A stretch of DNA of 64,000 bases from Xanthoparmelia taractica (Eukaryota > Ascomycota > Lecanoromycetes > Lecanorales > Parmeliaceae): the NCBI GenBank assembly GCA_033085395.1, contig JANQBS010000047.1:62001-126000 (forward strand), given 5' to 3'. A program made the translations under genes and the position numbers. Shown here piece after piece: positions 23,997-34,933 of this stretch. The notes under the pieces were generated by a model. That model was not told where the DNA came from, did not search any database, and saw only the letters and a program-made list of their open reading frames with translations. Position 1 is the first letter of the stretch. Every line of letters starts with the position of its first letter.

Positions 23997-24750
23997 TTAA
24001 AATAAGATCTCTCCGCTATGTTCAACCTCGAATCCAAGCTTTTGCAATTTTCTCGCGCGCACAGCGTCGGTCTTTTTCTTTTCGTTGTTCGCTTGAACGG
24101 TCAAGGCGTGCGCTTCCTCTGGAGATACTTTGCGGTAAGGCTCGGGTATGTAGTCATCCTTGTCAAGGTCCTAGTTCAAGAGGAGATCAGAGAATGCTTG
24201 CGGGTTCACGTTCGCCACAGAAGGAATCGTACAATTTCGCCAAGAAGCAGGACATTCTCGCCTCGAACCAAGAATATGCCGCGTACAATATCAGCGTAGA
24301 CTTCCTTGACGAAGATGCGCTCAGTTGTATCCTGCAGGACTAGATTGGCTGTGGGACCGGAGTAGCCGCTGTTCAGTGCACGTATTCTCACTTCAGCCGT
24401 CTCAGTCCGTACCAAATTGATCCCAGCTTCTCAGCACTCCGATGAGCTTTCGTCCATCACGAAGAACCAGAACTAGCTTCTCTGTAGATTTTAAACGGCA
24501 CCCGCCTCGGTCAGTCACACGGATCCTCGCGACTTGGCCTTTGATACCGTCTTTTTACTGGGAGGCTCACTGTCTGTCAGATCCAGGAGCTGGGCGGCAG
24601 TGGTAAACATCTGCGTTGTCAGCTTCGACGACGCCAGCAACGCGATACAAGGCTTGCCTGCGGTGGGAGTTGTGGAGGTCCTCCTGGCGGCGGAGCCACA
24701 TGATTCGGGCCTCCTGCTGGCGGCAGTTCGTATATAGAGAGATTCTCCAT
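23997..24750 (-). CDS. LSM1: LSM1, Sm-like protein of the mRNA-decay ring
   Basis: Five short exons (24658-24750, 24571-24610, 24413-24481, 24233-24348, 23997-24170) give 163 aa. LSM1 is the distinguishing subunit of the cytoplasmic Lsm1-7 ring, which binds oligoadenylated mRNA 3' ends and promotes decapping in P-bodies. The joined sequence has the Pro/Gly-rich N-terminus, then FTTAAQLLDLTDKKLVLVL, the Sm1 motif LRDGRKLIGVLRSWDQFANL and the Sm2 motif ADIVRGIFLVRGENVLLLGE. A charged C-terminal helix (ANNEKKKTDAVRARKLQKL) follows. Intron 1 (24611-24657) begins with GC (CAG|GCAAGC) and ends GCAG, with a GCTGAC branch point. Val replaces Pro in the usual ADIPRG. Divergent from RPB3. Confidence 0.93.
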
Positions 24751-25114
24751 GAAATTGATTGTTTATCAAGCGATAAGAGTCACAGATATGTCCATTGTAT
24801 TAATTGTAAAATGTTTGATTGGTGAAATCTCACGCTCGACAATGACGTGCAGATTGTTGTGACAGCTGCATTGTCGTGGCGGGTACTCCCGCTTTATGCA
24901 GACAGGGGTTTCAGCCCTAGAATATGACTTGCGACAATATGCTCGAGAATTCCTCAATATAAAATTATCATTCCTTGGTCGACGTGTATTCGCCGCTGGA
25001 TGACAATCTTACCTGAACTCACCTGCCAGCTTCTCGTATGTACCATATCCTTGAACAAGGAAAAGCCTTGAGCAGGCTTGTTGGGCAGGCTTGTGCTGTT
25101 GTACAACATTCATC
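24751..25114. promoter_or_regulatory. Divergent promoter shared by LSM1 and RPB3
   Basis: A 364-bp interval between two divergently transcribed housekeeping genes must hold both promoters and 5' UTRs. No clear TATA box is assignable. Confidence 0.7.
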
Positions 25115-26250
25115 ATGGACTACGACAATATGGACGTTGATGAGGTGGGACCTCGAGTGACTGTCCGCGAAGTATGCTATCCTACTTGCATGTATGCATT
25201 ATAAGACTGACATGCTGTCTCGAGGCCGCCACCAACCATGTCGACTTCACCCTCACCAATGTAGACCTTGCCTTCGCCAACTCCCTCCGTCGAACCATCC
25301 TTGCTGAGGTCCCAACCATGGCCATCGATCTTGTTGAAGTAGAAAAAAACACTTCTGTTCTCGCAGATGAATTTATTGCCCACCGCCTCGGTCTTATTCC
25401 TTTAAATTCCCGCCAAATAGAAGACGTCCTCTACACCCGAGACTGCGACTGCGACCAGTATTGCGAAAATTGCTCCGTCACCATCATGATGAACGCCAAA
25501 TGCTCGAAAGATAACGAGGATGTTGTGAAGGTGTATGCGAGAGATCTTATCGTTTCTGAGCCAAGGCCAAATGAGTGGGTGGGAAATCCGGTTATCACAG
25601 ACGAGGCTGGGCAGGGTGCTGTGATCTGCAAACTGAGGAAAGGACAGGAAGTGGTAATAAAATGTATTGCGAAGAAAGGTATTGCGAAGGAACATGCAAA
25701 GTGGGCGCCCACGAGTGCTGTGGGATTCGAATATGACCCGCATAACAAGCTAAAACATTTAAATTACTGGTATGAGGAAGATCCGGTCAAGGAATGGTAA
25801 GCTGCTCTGGTTTTCTTTCGTTACATGAAAAGTCGTTGTGGTTGACACTTTAATCCTCGCAGGCCAAAATCAAAAAACGCTGAATGGGAAGAAGCGCCCC
25901 AAGACGGCGAACCTTTCGACTACAACGCTACCCCCTCACAATTCTTCTTCGAACTTGAATCAGTTGGCAACCTGGACCCCGACGTGGTCGTACAACAAGG
26001 CATTAAAGTCATGCAACAAAAACTTGCCGCCGTCCTACAAGAGCTTGCAGGCGATGACTCGAGGCCTGGCGAAGCGGACGCGGATGGCTTTGGTGGCCAG
26101 ACTCCAGATGGTATGCCACAGGGCGGAGAGTATGGGGTCGATCAAGGCTATACAACACCATATGTTAACGGAGGAGCGACGAGTGCATGGGGCGGAGGGG
26201 CAACGCCTTACGGTGCAACTCCTTATGGGCAGAACGGATGGAACCAATAA
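25115..26250 (+). CDS. RPB3: RNA polymerase II subunit RPB3
   Basis: Exons 25115-25171, 25225-25796 and 25863-26250 give 338 aa. RPB3 pairs with RPB11 as the alpha-like heterodimer that nucleates Pol II assembly. The N-terminus reads MDYDNMDVDEVGPRVTVRE and continues into the alpha-type dimerisation motif FANSLRRTILAEVPTMAID. The zinc site is complete: Cys 93, 95, 99 and 102 (CDCDQYCENC). The second alpha-like segment follows, with VGFEYDPHNKLKH and FFFELESVG. A Gly/Tyr/Thr-rich C-terminal tail with a repeated TPYG motif extends beyond the conserved core, as in other filamentous fungi. All splice sites are canonical. Confidence 0.95.
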
Positions 26251-28374
26251 GGAAGAGACAATGTAAGAAAGTTCTATGTACCAACAGGCATTCAAGGCGG
26301 GCGTTAAGGATGGTGCAGCGAGGTGACTTGGCTAAGTCTTGCATCCTTAAAGGTACTAGGGTTCTGAAACAACGACACTAGGAGACTGTCGTCTCCCCTA
26401 CGCATTACTAAAATAGATCTTCTACATTGTATACTTCTACTCTATGCAATCTAGTCTATTACTACAAAACGACGCGACTTTGTTTTTACTCCCTTCTTCG
26501 TTCCTAGCTGACTCCTGCGCTTCTCGAAATCTGTGCGCTATGAGCAGACCATGGCTCCAGCCCTACATATAGCGCTTTCCTGTCCCTTGCGTGCAGGACC
26601 TCCTACCGTCAAGTAAAACCCATCGCCACACGTCTCCGTATTTATAACATCAGGCGACTGCATATCCAAGTTGCCCGATCTTCGCTTCCATGTACGGCCC
26701 AGAGTATTTGATTAACACTCAATAATCCACCTGAGCCAGCAGCTACCTTCGCTGGCTGACGTCAATACCCGATTCCAAAGCCTTTTCTGATGTGCACGGT
26801 CAAGTAGCTCGCCGTACTAGCAATATCGCATGGTAGGCAAGCCCCGGGTCATTTTCACCTCTTGCTGCCCAGGCTTCTATGTTTTTGATTGATGAAGGCA
26901 ATACGGCAAGTGGTTCGGAGAGTGGGCTGGTTGGACAATATCCGCCATGTTTGCCCGTTAACCGGAAAATGGAAGCCGGATAATTATTATTGCTAGTGCG
27001 TTGGGACATGAGGCGCAGGGCGGGTATTTGATAAATGGACGATTCGAGACATCGGGCGAATTGGTGACCGGCCCTGAAGGAAGGAAAAGAGATTCTGAAG
27101 CAGGTCTGGAAGGCGATAATTGATGTGTTGAAAGCAAAAGTGCTAGAGATCGAAAGTCTGGCTGTTGTTGCAGAGTAGCCACATTGATGTGTCACCTCGA
27201 GAAATCGGAGCTCGAAGCAAAGGACTGCTTCCATTGATCATTTGTATAAGCAAGCAATGCCAGCCTGGAGAAGTAGCAAAAGGAAAGGGAAAGAGAGTGT
27301 TAGCAGGCAACATCACCGGACATTTGAATCTCCCCGTAGGGACATTTAAAAACTCCAAATCCCATAATGCAACTGGCAGGGAAGTTGTCAAAGGGTTTTG
27401 CGATATTAGGCGCTGGAATCTTATATTCTTCCTCTGATTCTGGGCTCATCCTTACAGAAGACGTTCTTCATGACCAACAATTGCCTGAACAGCCTTTTTT
27501 TCTTCGACACCTCTCCCGTCGGCAACCCCCCTCCATCAGTGGGACTATATTTCGAGGTTCTCTCTGTACTTTCTTCTTGACCCTTTCTTCTACTTTCGGG
27601 TTGCCAATAGATTTCATCTTTCAGTAACAAGCGCTCATCGATATCGTGTCATGATCTCTGTCTTACTCCGAGCCATAGCCCATCTTTGAAGACAATGCCG
27701 ATTTCATTGCAGCTGGCCTACCTTTTTCCCCAATTCTTGTACATCGATTCTCGTACGCTGGACAAAAATGTTGTCGTCAGCTTCGGAATAGTGTTTCCGT
27801 AATCTCAAGGCTGATTGGACAACAACTCCCGACGTTATCGTCGACTTTGATGGTACACTTGCGAAATCAAACTCCACACACCGCAAGCTCGTCAATAGGC
27901 AGTCAAGCACTGGGACTGCCTCAGAAAAGTTCGGGATGCCACAAAGGTTAGCTTTCTGCAATTCCGCAGTCCAAAAGATCCAAATCTGACTTTTGCATAT
28001 GGTAATGGCTTATATGAAGCCGCTTCCAGGAGGTAAGGAGTAGGACGAAGACTGGCTGACGAGTCGAGTGCACCGGTCAGTAGTCTCCCAGCGCCCGCTT
28101 CTGATTAGGGACAAGGAGTAGGCACATGAAACAATTCACTATACCAGAATTTGGGAGCGTGGCAGGCAGGTCTCTTTCAGCAGAGCGTGCCTACATAAAA
28201 TGTCTCCCAAAATCCGCCTTGCAAGGCTACAACAACTGATAGGTTTGCCGTGCTCCCGGCTATACCTCGGTCATTGTATCGTAGGGCTGACATGAAAATA
28301 GACACCTCCGAATCATGGAAGGCGCAAATAGATCCAAGCAGACGTTTGTCCTTTACATGAACGTACAACATACG
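26251..28374. other. Gene-poor stretch
   Basis: No confident gene in 2.1 kb. A plus-strand segment at 27816-27950 reads as a peptide with a HAD-hydrolase-like motif (VIVDFDGTLA) but no surrounding gene can be built. A minus-strand frame at 26800-27234 is not convincing. Confidence 0.5.
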
Positions 28375-28376
28375 TA

Positions 28377-28641
28377 CGGAGGGTGGCACAATTAGTCCTG
28401 GACAGCGCTAGTGTCCTGCGCCAAGACCTTGGATAACGCCCCCCCCGGAAGGTTACCTAGACAATGCGCTTGTAACCTATACGGGGATCAACGCCCCCTA
28501 TTAGCCCCTATAGATATCGCTAAATATCAATCTTTAGACTCCTAAGAGATAATTCTAGGGACGTGTGTTTTAGGGTCATCTTCCGAAAGTAGGGCTAGGG
28601 CTGATACTAGCGCTGTCCAGGACTAATTGTGCCACCCTCCG
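28377..28641. mobile_element. Mariner-type MITE with 39-bp inverted ends and TA duplication
   Basis: The ends 28377-28415 and 28603-28641 are inverted repeats matching at 38 of 39 positions, starting CGGAGGGTGGCACAATTAGT. Both outer edges abut TA (28375-28376 and 28642-28643), the target-site duplication of Tc1/mariner elements. The 265-bp element has no coding capacity, so it is a non-autonomous miniature element needing a transposase elsewhere. The near-identity of the ends suggests a fairly recent insertion. Confidence 0.87.
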
Positions 28642-28643
28642 TA

Positions 28644-29248
28644 CTCTCAGAACATGTGGATAAGGATCGAAGACGACTTAGTGAATAGCCCCGTACCGCT
28701 GCAATCCAGCCGTCCCATCCAGTCCGAGCATCCGGTGCGCCCGTGCGTATGCATGTGCATAGAGAAAGCGAGCCACACAAGGCCTCCAATTGCCGCTGAA
28801 CGGACTAATACCAATGCAGAGTAGGAACGTCCAATGAGAGCCTTCGGCGGCTAAGTAAGGCTCTGAAAGGCGAGTGTCTCCTTTAAGGCAACGATTTTTA
28901 CGACCTCGAGAAGAATTGTTGTTGGAAGTTGAGTGGCTGCAGCGATCTCTACCTGCCTAGACGTTTGGTGGAAAGCAAAGGTCCCAAAGGCTCAGGTCTG
29001 CCGTGTGATCGTTGCACTTTTTAAGCTTGGTGCTACAACGACACAAGGTTCTCACTTCTTCCACCCTTTGAGTTCCAACCCAGCAAATCCCCCAAGATAT
29101 TTATTACTTGATCTGTACCTCATCGGCATCCTTTCCGAATTGGACTTGAATCTATGCTTCCTCACTCGTACCCTCTATATGCACGACCTTAGTCTACTTG
29201 ATATTGCAATAAAACTTCGTCGCATTTAGGCTCATTTTACCCAGAATT
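28644..29248. other. Intergenic, AAA ATPase promoter side
   Basis: About 600 bases between the MITE and the AAA ATPase start, with no gene recognised. It probably contains the promoter of the ATPase gene. Confidence 0.5.
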
Positions 29249-31777
29249 ATGTTGGATAGAGGCGAAGAAAGTGCCCACTCATCAGAAAGCGAATCAGAGA
29301 GTATGGACGTTCCTGGCGAAGAGACTCCTCCGTCAGTAGGGAGCAAGGAAGAGAAGGTCGAGGTTCCCTGCGAAGAGAACGGCAAACCTCCAAACGGTAT
29401 ATCTCCAGAGATGGTAGAGGAGACACCAAAGCCGAGGGCCTCAGTGCTGGAGTATAAGAACGTCAGCCAGATGTATGTACTATGAGTCCGGTATTGCAAT
29501 CCTTCACACGGAATGTCCTGCTTACGACACCTCTAGCTGGGACAAAGATACATATGGTCGCAAGATCGTCGACTCTCTGGAGGATTCTTCCAAGAAAAAG
29601 GACAAGTATGAAGAGTACATTTTTGTGGTCAGACGTCAATATGGTGCGCCTTGGTACAGTATATACTCCCAACTAGTGTTGACACTGAACTAGATGACCG
29701 CAACATGCACTATAAAATCTTCATAGACATCAAATCGGAACTTCTAAGAGACGTCTTGCGGCAAGTCTTGATCGGGATCCCCACAGTCTCGCTCCATGGA
29801 GACAAGCCAGAGGTATGGTCATTCAGAAAGTACAGACAGATTTCGAACACTTATGCGTAATCTTAGATACGGATAGAGATCTTGTTTCACTTCTTGCCCC
29901 AAATCGAAGCGAAGCGAGACGTTAATTTGCTCGAGTCGGACAAAGAAACGCAGCACCTCGATTTGCTCATTCGCTTTCTTCAAGAGCACTATGCGTCCAT
30001 CATTAAGACCCTACCCGAACTTCTCGAACGTGGCGAAATGACCTTCGATCTTCTGTGGACTCTCTTTCCCCCAAACACTTTAGTTTACACCTCCTGCGTC
30101 TACTCCGAAGAACCTAAATGCCTTATCTTTGACTTTGGAGAGGAGAAACTTCTCAAAAAAGGCAAATTTTACGTACTACAATGTCGGTATCTTGATTTCA
30201 ACGGCAAAGTTCTTGGTGAAGTTATAAGTAACCTGTTGATTCCTGAGTTCCGTGGGGCGAAACCAATCACATCTCTGGAAGCGTTTCCATTGAGATACCA
30301 CCAAGAAATGGCCAAAGTCAAGTCAGAACTGATAGAACGAGGTCGTCGTTTTGCATCATTAAAGGGTATCCATCACACTGCTTACCAAGGCCTTGCCCAC
30401 CAAAAGCGGAAAGGCGAACCGTTCAAATTCTCCGTGAAAGGGCGAATAATGGTGGATCCGATCGCTTTCAAGGAGCACAATCCCAACTATGAGAGGCCAC
30501 GGGTAGATGGTCTGTCGGGTCGTGATATACTCGGTATACGCAACGATGTTCTCCACGAGATCCTCGTTGAAGGGCTTGGCCTTACTGATGATATGAAAAG
30601 TAGCAGCGATAAAAACAAGACGGGCGAGATGAAGGACGAGGAATATCTAGTTTGCGGCCCCACAGTGTTAGGCTTCAGTCTTGACAGAAGAGCATGGGGT
30701 AGGTTTGCCCAATCTCTCAGCACTTCTTGGAAAAGACTAGGTTGTATAGATGCGAGGCAACGCTGACTCTGATCGAACAGCGGAATTTGCTGTTTCCGGG
30801 ATACAAGATATCACATGGACCACTCTACCATTTGACACGCTTGTCATTCCAACCAAGACAAAAGATATGTTGCAAGCGCTCGTGCATAATCAAACACCTG
30901 ACCCAGACAAGCCTGCCTTTGACGATTTCATAGAGGGAAAAGGAAAGGGCTTGATTGTGCTACTACAGTACGTTTTCGGCTTCGCTTTTGCGGTCGCACG
31001 TTGCTTACTATTGCAGTGGTCCCCCCGGAGTGGGAAAGACATTGACGGCAGAGGCGGTTTCAGAATATCAGAAACGACCGCTCTTTCGAGTTTGTTCCCC
31101 CATGAGAGCAGAAAATTGGTGACGTTCGTTGATCCTAGCAGGTTTGTGCCGGAGATCTCGGTCTCGATTCCGAAAAGCTCGAAGACCGCCTTGCGGAGAT
31201 CCTCGACCTCGTCGCTCGCTGGAAGGCCATCCTACTCCTCGACGAAGCAGACGTCTTCCTCGAAGCTCGTACCCAACACCACCTTCAGCACAATACCCTC
31301 GTCTCGGTCTTCCTGCGCCAATTGGAGTATTTCCAAGGCGTAATGATACTGACCACGAACAGAGTGACCGTCTTCGACGAGGCGGTCCAGAGCCGCATAC
31401 ACCTCGGTATCAAGTACGATCAACTGAGTAAGAAAGCAAAGGCCGAGATCTGGAGTGCCTTTATTCAGCAAGCAAACAAGGTCTCAACAACTGGGGTAGG
31501 GGCCAAGCTCTCTCCGAAGCAGTTGGATGACCTTAGTAGAAAAGAGTTCAATGGACGACAGGTCAGACATGGACGAAATCCAAGCCAAACGAAAACAGTC
31601 TTCGCTAATCGTTGGATATAGATTAAAAACACAGTCCGTATGGCCCACGCTTTCGCGACAGCCAAGGGCATACCACTTGGATACGACCACCTCATGGCGG
31701 CCATTGAGGCCAACGAAGACTTTGACAATGATTTCCGAGGAGCGGGGCAGGCTGCGAGCGCGACGTCATACCTCTAG
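29249..31777 (+). CDS. AAA+ ATPase with N-terminal DUF7025-type domain
   Basis: Eight exons (29249-29472, 29537-29643, 29694-29812, 29867-30698, 30781-30967, 31017-31089, 31142-31561, 31622-31777) give about 705 aa. After an acidic Ser/Glu-rich N-terminus comes the fungal domain with ASVLEYKNVSQIWDKDTY, LLWTLFPPNTLVYT, CRYLDFNGKVLGE and RGAKPITSLEAFPL. The AAA module has Walker A GPPGVGKT (491-498), Walker B ILLLDEAD (544-551), sensor ILTTNR and the arginine-finger region AVQSRIHLG, then NGRQIKNTVRMAHA. Introns are 49-82 nt, all GT-AG. The acceptor of intron 3 is ambiguous (29866 or 29878; both keep frame, differing by four residues). Catalytic residues are intact. Cellular role is unknown for this fungal family, which is often multicopy. 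Confidence 0.88.
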
Positions 31778-32143
31778 ACAATCTATCGACCTCCCTTAGC
31801 GCATCGCGTGGCAGGCAAATTTCGGTTTCCAGAGCAAAGTCATCTCGCCTTGGTATCAAGTACTTGGAGAGTGGCGTTTATGTATAGAACGTCCATATAG
31901 TTCAATGTATCCATGGTGCTACTTGTGGGAAACACATGAACATGGATAGGCTGCCCAATTTCTGCCTATTGGAAAGTAAGAAGATGCGCACCCAGGACGT
32001 AGAGTGAATCACCTCAACAGAACATAGGCGCTCATCCTTCCTTATGCTCCACCTCAACCCAGAAATCACCGGTATCACCCAACGCCATACTCCTACGCTT
32101 TGCCCGTGCAGCCATACCGTCCGTCCCCCTTCCAAACCGCCCC
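31778..32143. other. Convergent 3' intergenic region
   Basis: About 370 bases between the 3' ends of the AAA ATPase and centrin genes. No gene or repeat seen. Confidence 0.6.
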
Positions 32144-33025
32144 TCACTGCAAACAAATCCCCAAAAACTCCTCCCGATCAATCGCCCCGTCCCCATCCAA
32201 ATCAAACTCCTCAATCATAGCCGCCAACTCCTCCTCCTCCAACCCCTCCCCCAACTCCCTCGCCACCCTCCTCAAATCACTCAGATTAATCTTCCCCTTG
32301 CCCCCTTCATCAAACAGCTCAAACGCCCTAAGGATCTCCTCCCGCGGATCCCGCGCTAATATCTTCTGCGCCATCACAGTCTGGAATTGGGGGAAGGGGA
32401 GCAGGAGGCGGGAATGGGTGTAGGGGTATTGTTGTTGGTTATTGTTATTGTTAGGGTTGGGGTTTGAGGAGGAGGCGGGAGGGGGCGAGGAGGGAGTACC
32501 GTGGGTTTGCAGGATGGAGAGGATTTCGGGTTTGGGGAGGTCGAAGCCGAGGGCCTTCATGGCGACTTTGAGCTCGTGGTAGTCAATTTTGTTGTCTTTG
32601 TCTAGGTCGAAGAGGTTGAACTGGTTGTTGCCAATGGCGGATTAGCGCTACTGTCTCTATTTCTCCACCTGACGGTCCTCTCTCCTTCTCCTTTTCCTCT
32701 CTTTCCTTTCTCAGCCGTCTAGGTGTTCCCGCTTTCGGAGAAATCCACCCCGCGGCTTTCAACAGCGCACATTATGGTGAGAGAGGGCGAACAGACTCAC
32801 CGCCTCTTTAATCTCCTCCCTCTGCTCCTCCGTCAACTGATTCTGCTCCTCTTGCTCCCGCCTTTCCTTCTCCAGGCGTTCCCGCTCGCGCTCCAGGCGG
32901 GCGTTCTCGCGCTGCTGTTGTGTGGTGGATGCGCCGAAGGTCGGAGCCATGGAGCGGTCGGGGAGTTTGCCGAGGTTGCTTGGGTAGCCTCGGGATGGGA
33001 AGGTTGGGTGGGCTGAGGATGCCAT
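32144..33025 (-). CDS. CDC31: Centrin (CDC31-type EF-hand protein)
   Basis: Exons 32801-33025 and 32144-32620, with a 180-nt intron, give 233 aa. Centrin acts in spindle-pole-body duplication and also in TREX-2 mRNA export. An unusual N-terminal coiled-coil (RENARLERERERLEKERREQ) precedes LTEEQREEIKEAFNLFD. EF-hand 1 is intact (DLDKDNKIDYHE, 80-91) and EF-hand 4 is intact (DLDGDGAIDREE, 215-226). EF-hand 3 is degenerate (DEGGKGKINLSD). Where EF-hand 2 should be (about 116-146) there is a Pro/Ser/Asn/Gln-rich insert with five Asn in a row. The diagnostic centrin segment MAQKILARDPREEI and RRVARELGE remain. Starts head-to-head with the SDR gene. Confidence 0.88.
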
Positions 33026-33456
33026 GATGGGGGATGGGCACTTTCTAGTGACGATACTGGTGTTGTTGAATTTGTTGAAGCTTTGATCCACATTGTCATT
33101 GTGTGGAGGTCGAATCGCGACTCTGGACGCGTTGCGCTAAGGGCTCGAACCCTTATCGCTGATCGGGCTATTTCCGAGATTCCCGAGAAGTGTGGTACGA
33201 GAGTTGCGGGCCTCTTTCCTTACAACTCATATTCTGAGGATGCATTTTTAAGGACAATACATTTCTGCGTGAAAAACGAAATATGCACTTCAGTAGCCGC
33301 AGCTTGCAAAGATATCGCCGGCAGCGGCTGCGGTGAACTTCCGCTTTGCGTGATTCCTGCATCATCTTGTTCCGAGCAAAACGGTTCTATTCCATCTTCA
33401 GCCCCTCAACATCCAGTCAGCTCGGCTTCCCCTGTTCCAGAGATCGCATAGCAAAG
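33026..33456. promoter_or_regulatory. Divergent promoter of centrin and SDR genes
   Basis: A 431-bp region between divergent starts. It includes a short tRNA-like box sequence (about 33110-33160) that I rejected as a gene. Confidence 0.55.
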
Positions 33457-34344
33457 ATGCCTAATATCCTCATCGTCGGAGCCTCGCGAGGCCTAGGAGC
33501 AGAACTAGCCAAGCAATACGCCTCAAACAACACCGTCTTCGCAACCAGTCGCTCAGACAAACCCCCAGAAGCAACCAAAAACATACAATATATCCCCAAC
33601 ATCGACGTCGCTCAGGAAAACGCAGGTCAGAAACTTGCATCCCACATTGGCAAGACGACCCTCGACACCGTCATCATAACCGCCGGCTATTTCGCGACCG
33701 AGTCCTTCGACTCCCCCTCCTGGGAGAATGAAATCAAAATGTACACCACCAGCTCCATCGGTCCTGTCTTCATTGTGCACCACCTGGTTAAAGCCGGCCT
33801 GCTAGCCAAAGGGAGCAAGATCATTCTTGTCAGCAGCGAGAGCGGCAGTATCACGCTGAGGCATGAGAGTGAGGGAGGAGGGAACTACGGACATCATGCG
33901 AGCAAGAGTGCGCTGAATATGGTTGGGAAACTGTTGAGTTTGGATCTGAAGGAGAAGGGTATCGCGGTGGGGATTGTGCATCCGGGGTTCATGAGGACGG
34001 AGATGACAAAGGGGGTAGGGTTTGATATGTTTTGGGATGATGGCGGCGGTACGAATCATACTTTCTCCTTTTCCGAATTGCGTCCAAACTGATGAGTGGT
34101 CTGTGTAGCCGTCACTCCTGACGAAGCTGCTACGTCCCTTATTGAATTTATCGAGAATTTTGACATCAAATCGACGGGAGAATACTGGGCGCCGCGGGGG
34201 CCAAGGTGAGCATTCACTACTCTTACCACTACTCAGACCGATATTTCGATTACTATGTATGCTGACTGCGGATACAGGGACATCGGGACTGCTGAGGCTG
34301 TTCTTGGTAAAAATCTCAGTACACCTTTGCAGTTACCTTGGTGA
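33457..34344 (+). CDS. Short-chain dehydrogenase-like protein, catalytic Tyr replaced
   Basis: Exons 33457-34048, 34109-34205 and 34278-34344 give 251 aa, a typical SDR length. The cofactor-binding motif is VGASRGLGAELA at the extreme N-terminus, followed by a TAGY segment in the NNAG position and the catalytic-Ser strand (IILVSSESGS). The YxxxK motif is altered: the sequence is NYGHHASKSALN, so the position four before Lys is His, not Tyr. The C-terminus has GIVHPGFMRTEMTKG. The family resembles CsgA-like fungal SDRs, in which this change may be conserved; from sequence I cannot say whether the enzyme is active. The final exon encodes a short tail after the fold. Confidence 0.85.
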
Positions 34345-34933
34345 AACAAAAACCGTCTGCCGAGCCTAGATCATTTCATCTCACCATGGTGGCCTTGGTC
34401 ATGCGCCGGAAATCATGAACATTTTACGAAGCAAAGGCCTGAATATTGCAGAAATTCTATCAAGCTTCTCCAAAGATTAGCAGCTCGTGAAACATATGTG
34501 CGAGAGTCCACAAGCTCAAAGTACTTTAGAATCTCGTTCGCCGCCTATCTTATTATTCGTGATCCTTCTAAAAATTAGGTCTTCAAATCGGGTCGAGGAG
34601 AAGCCATGCTCACATCTTATCCTTTCTTTACCTATTGATATACAAGGGTAGCTTCCGTTCATATTGATGCAGTGAAGCATTTCTATTCGTGAACCGGAAA
34701 AATTCGTAGTTATAATAGGAAATATTCGAGACAACAGCCAATTTTTATATATCTAAAGGCCTTTTTCTATATTCATCGGTAACCAAAAGCAAGAAATTGA
34801 CTCGAAAGAGCATGGAACGAATTCCTCATTCCAGAATACTAAACGAGCGACTAAACAGCAAGCGCGACGAAGCGAATGTAAGACACGGCCACGATCCGGC
34901 GCGCCAGTCAACCTCCGCAATATAGTGCAGAAT
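34345..34933. other. Intergenic, convergent
   Basis: About 590 AT-rich bases between the 3' ends of the SDR and BYS1-like genes; no gene. Confidence 0.55.

Noticed and set aside
26800..27234. Minus-strand 144-codon frame
   Set aside because: No motif, no plausible exon partner and unlike the codon pattern of nearby genes.
33110..33160. tRNA-like boxes (GGCTCGAACCC, CTTAGCGCAAC) in the centrin/SDR promoter
   Set aside because: The box spacing and possible stems do not fold into a cloverleaf with a matched acceptor stem on either strand.
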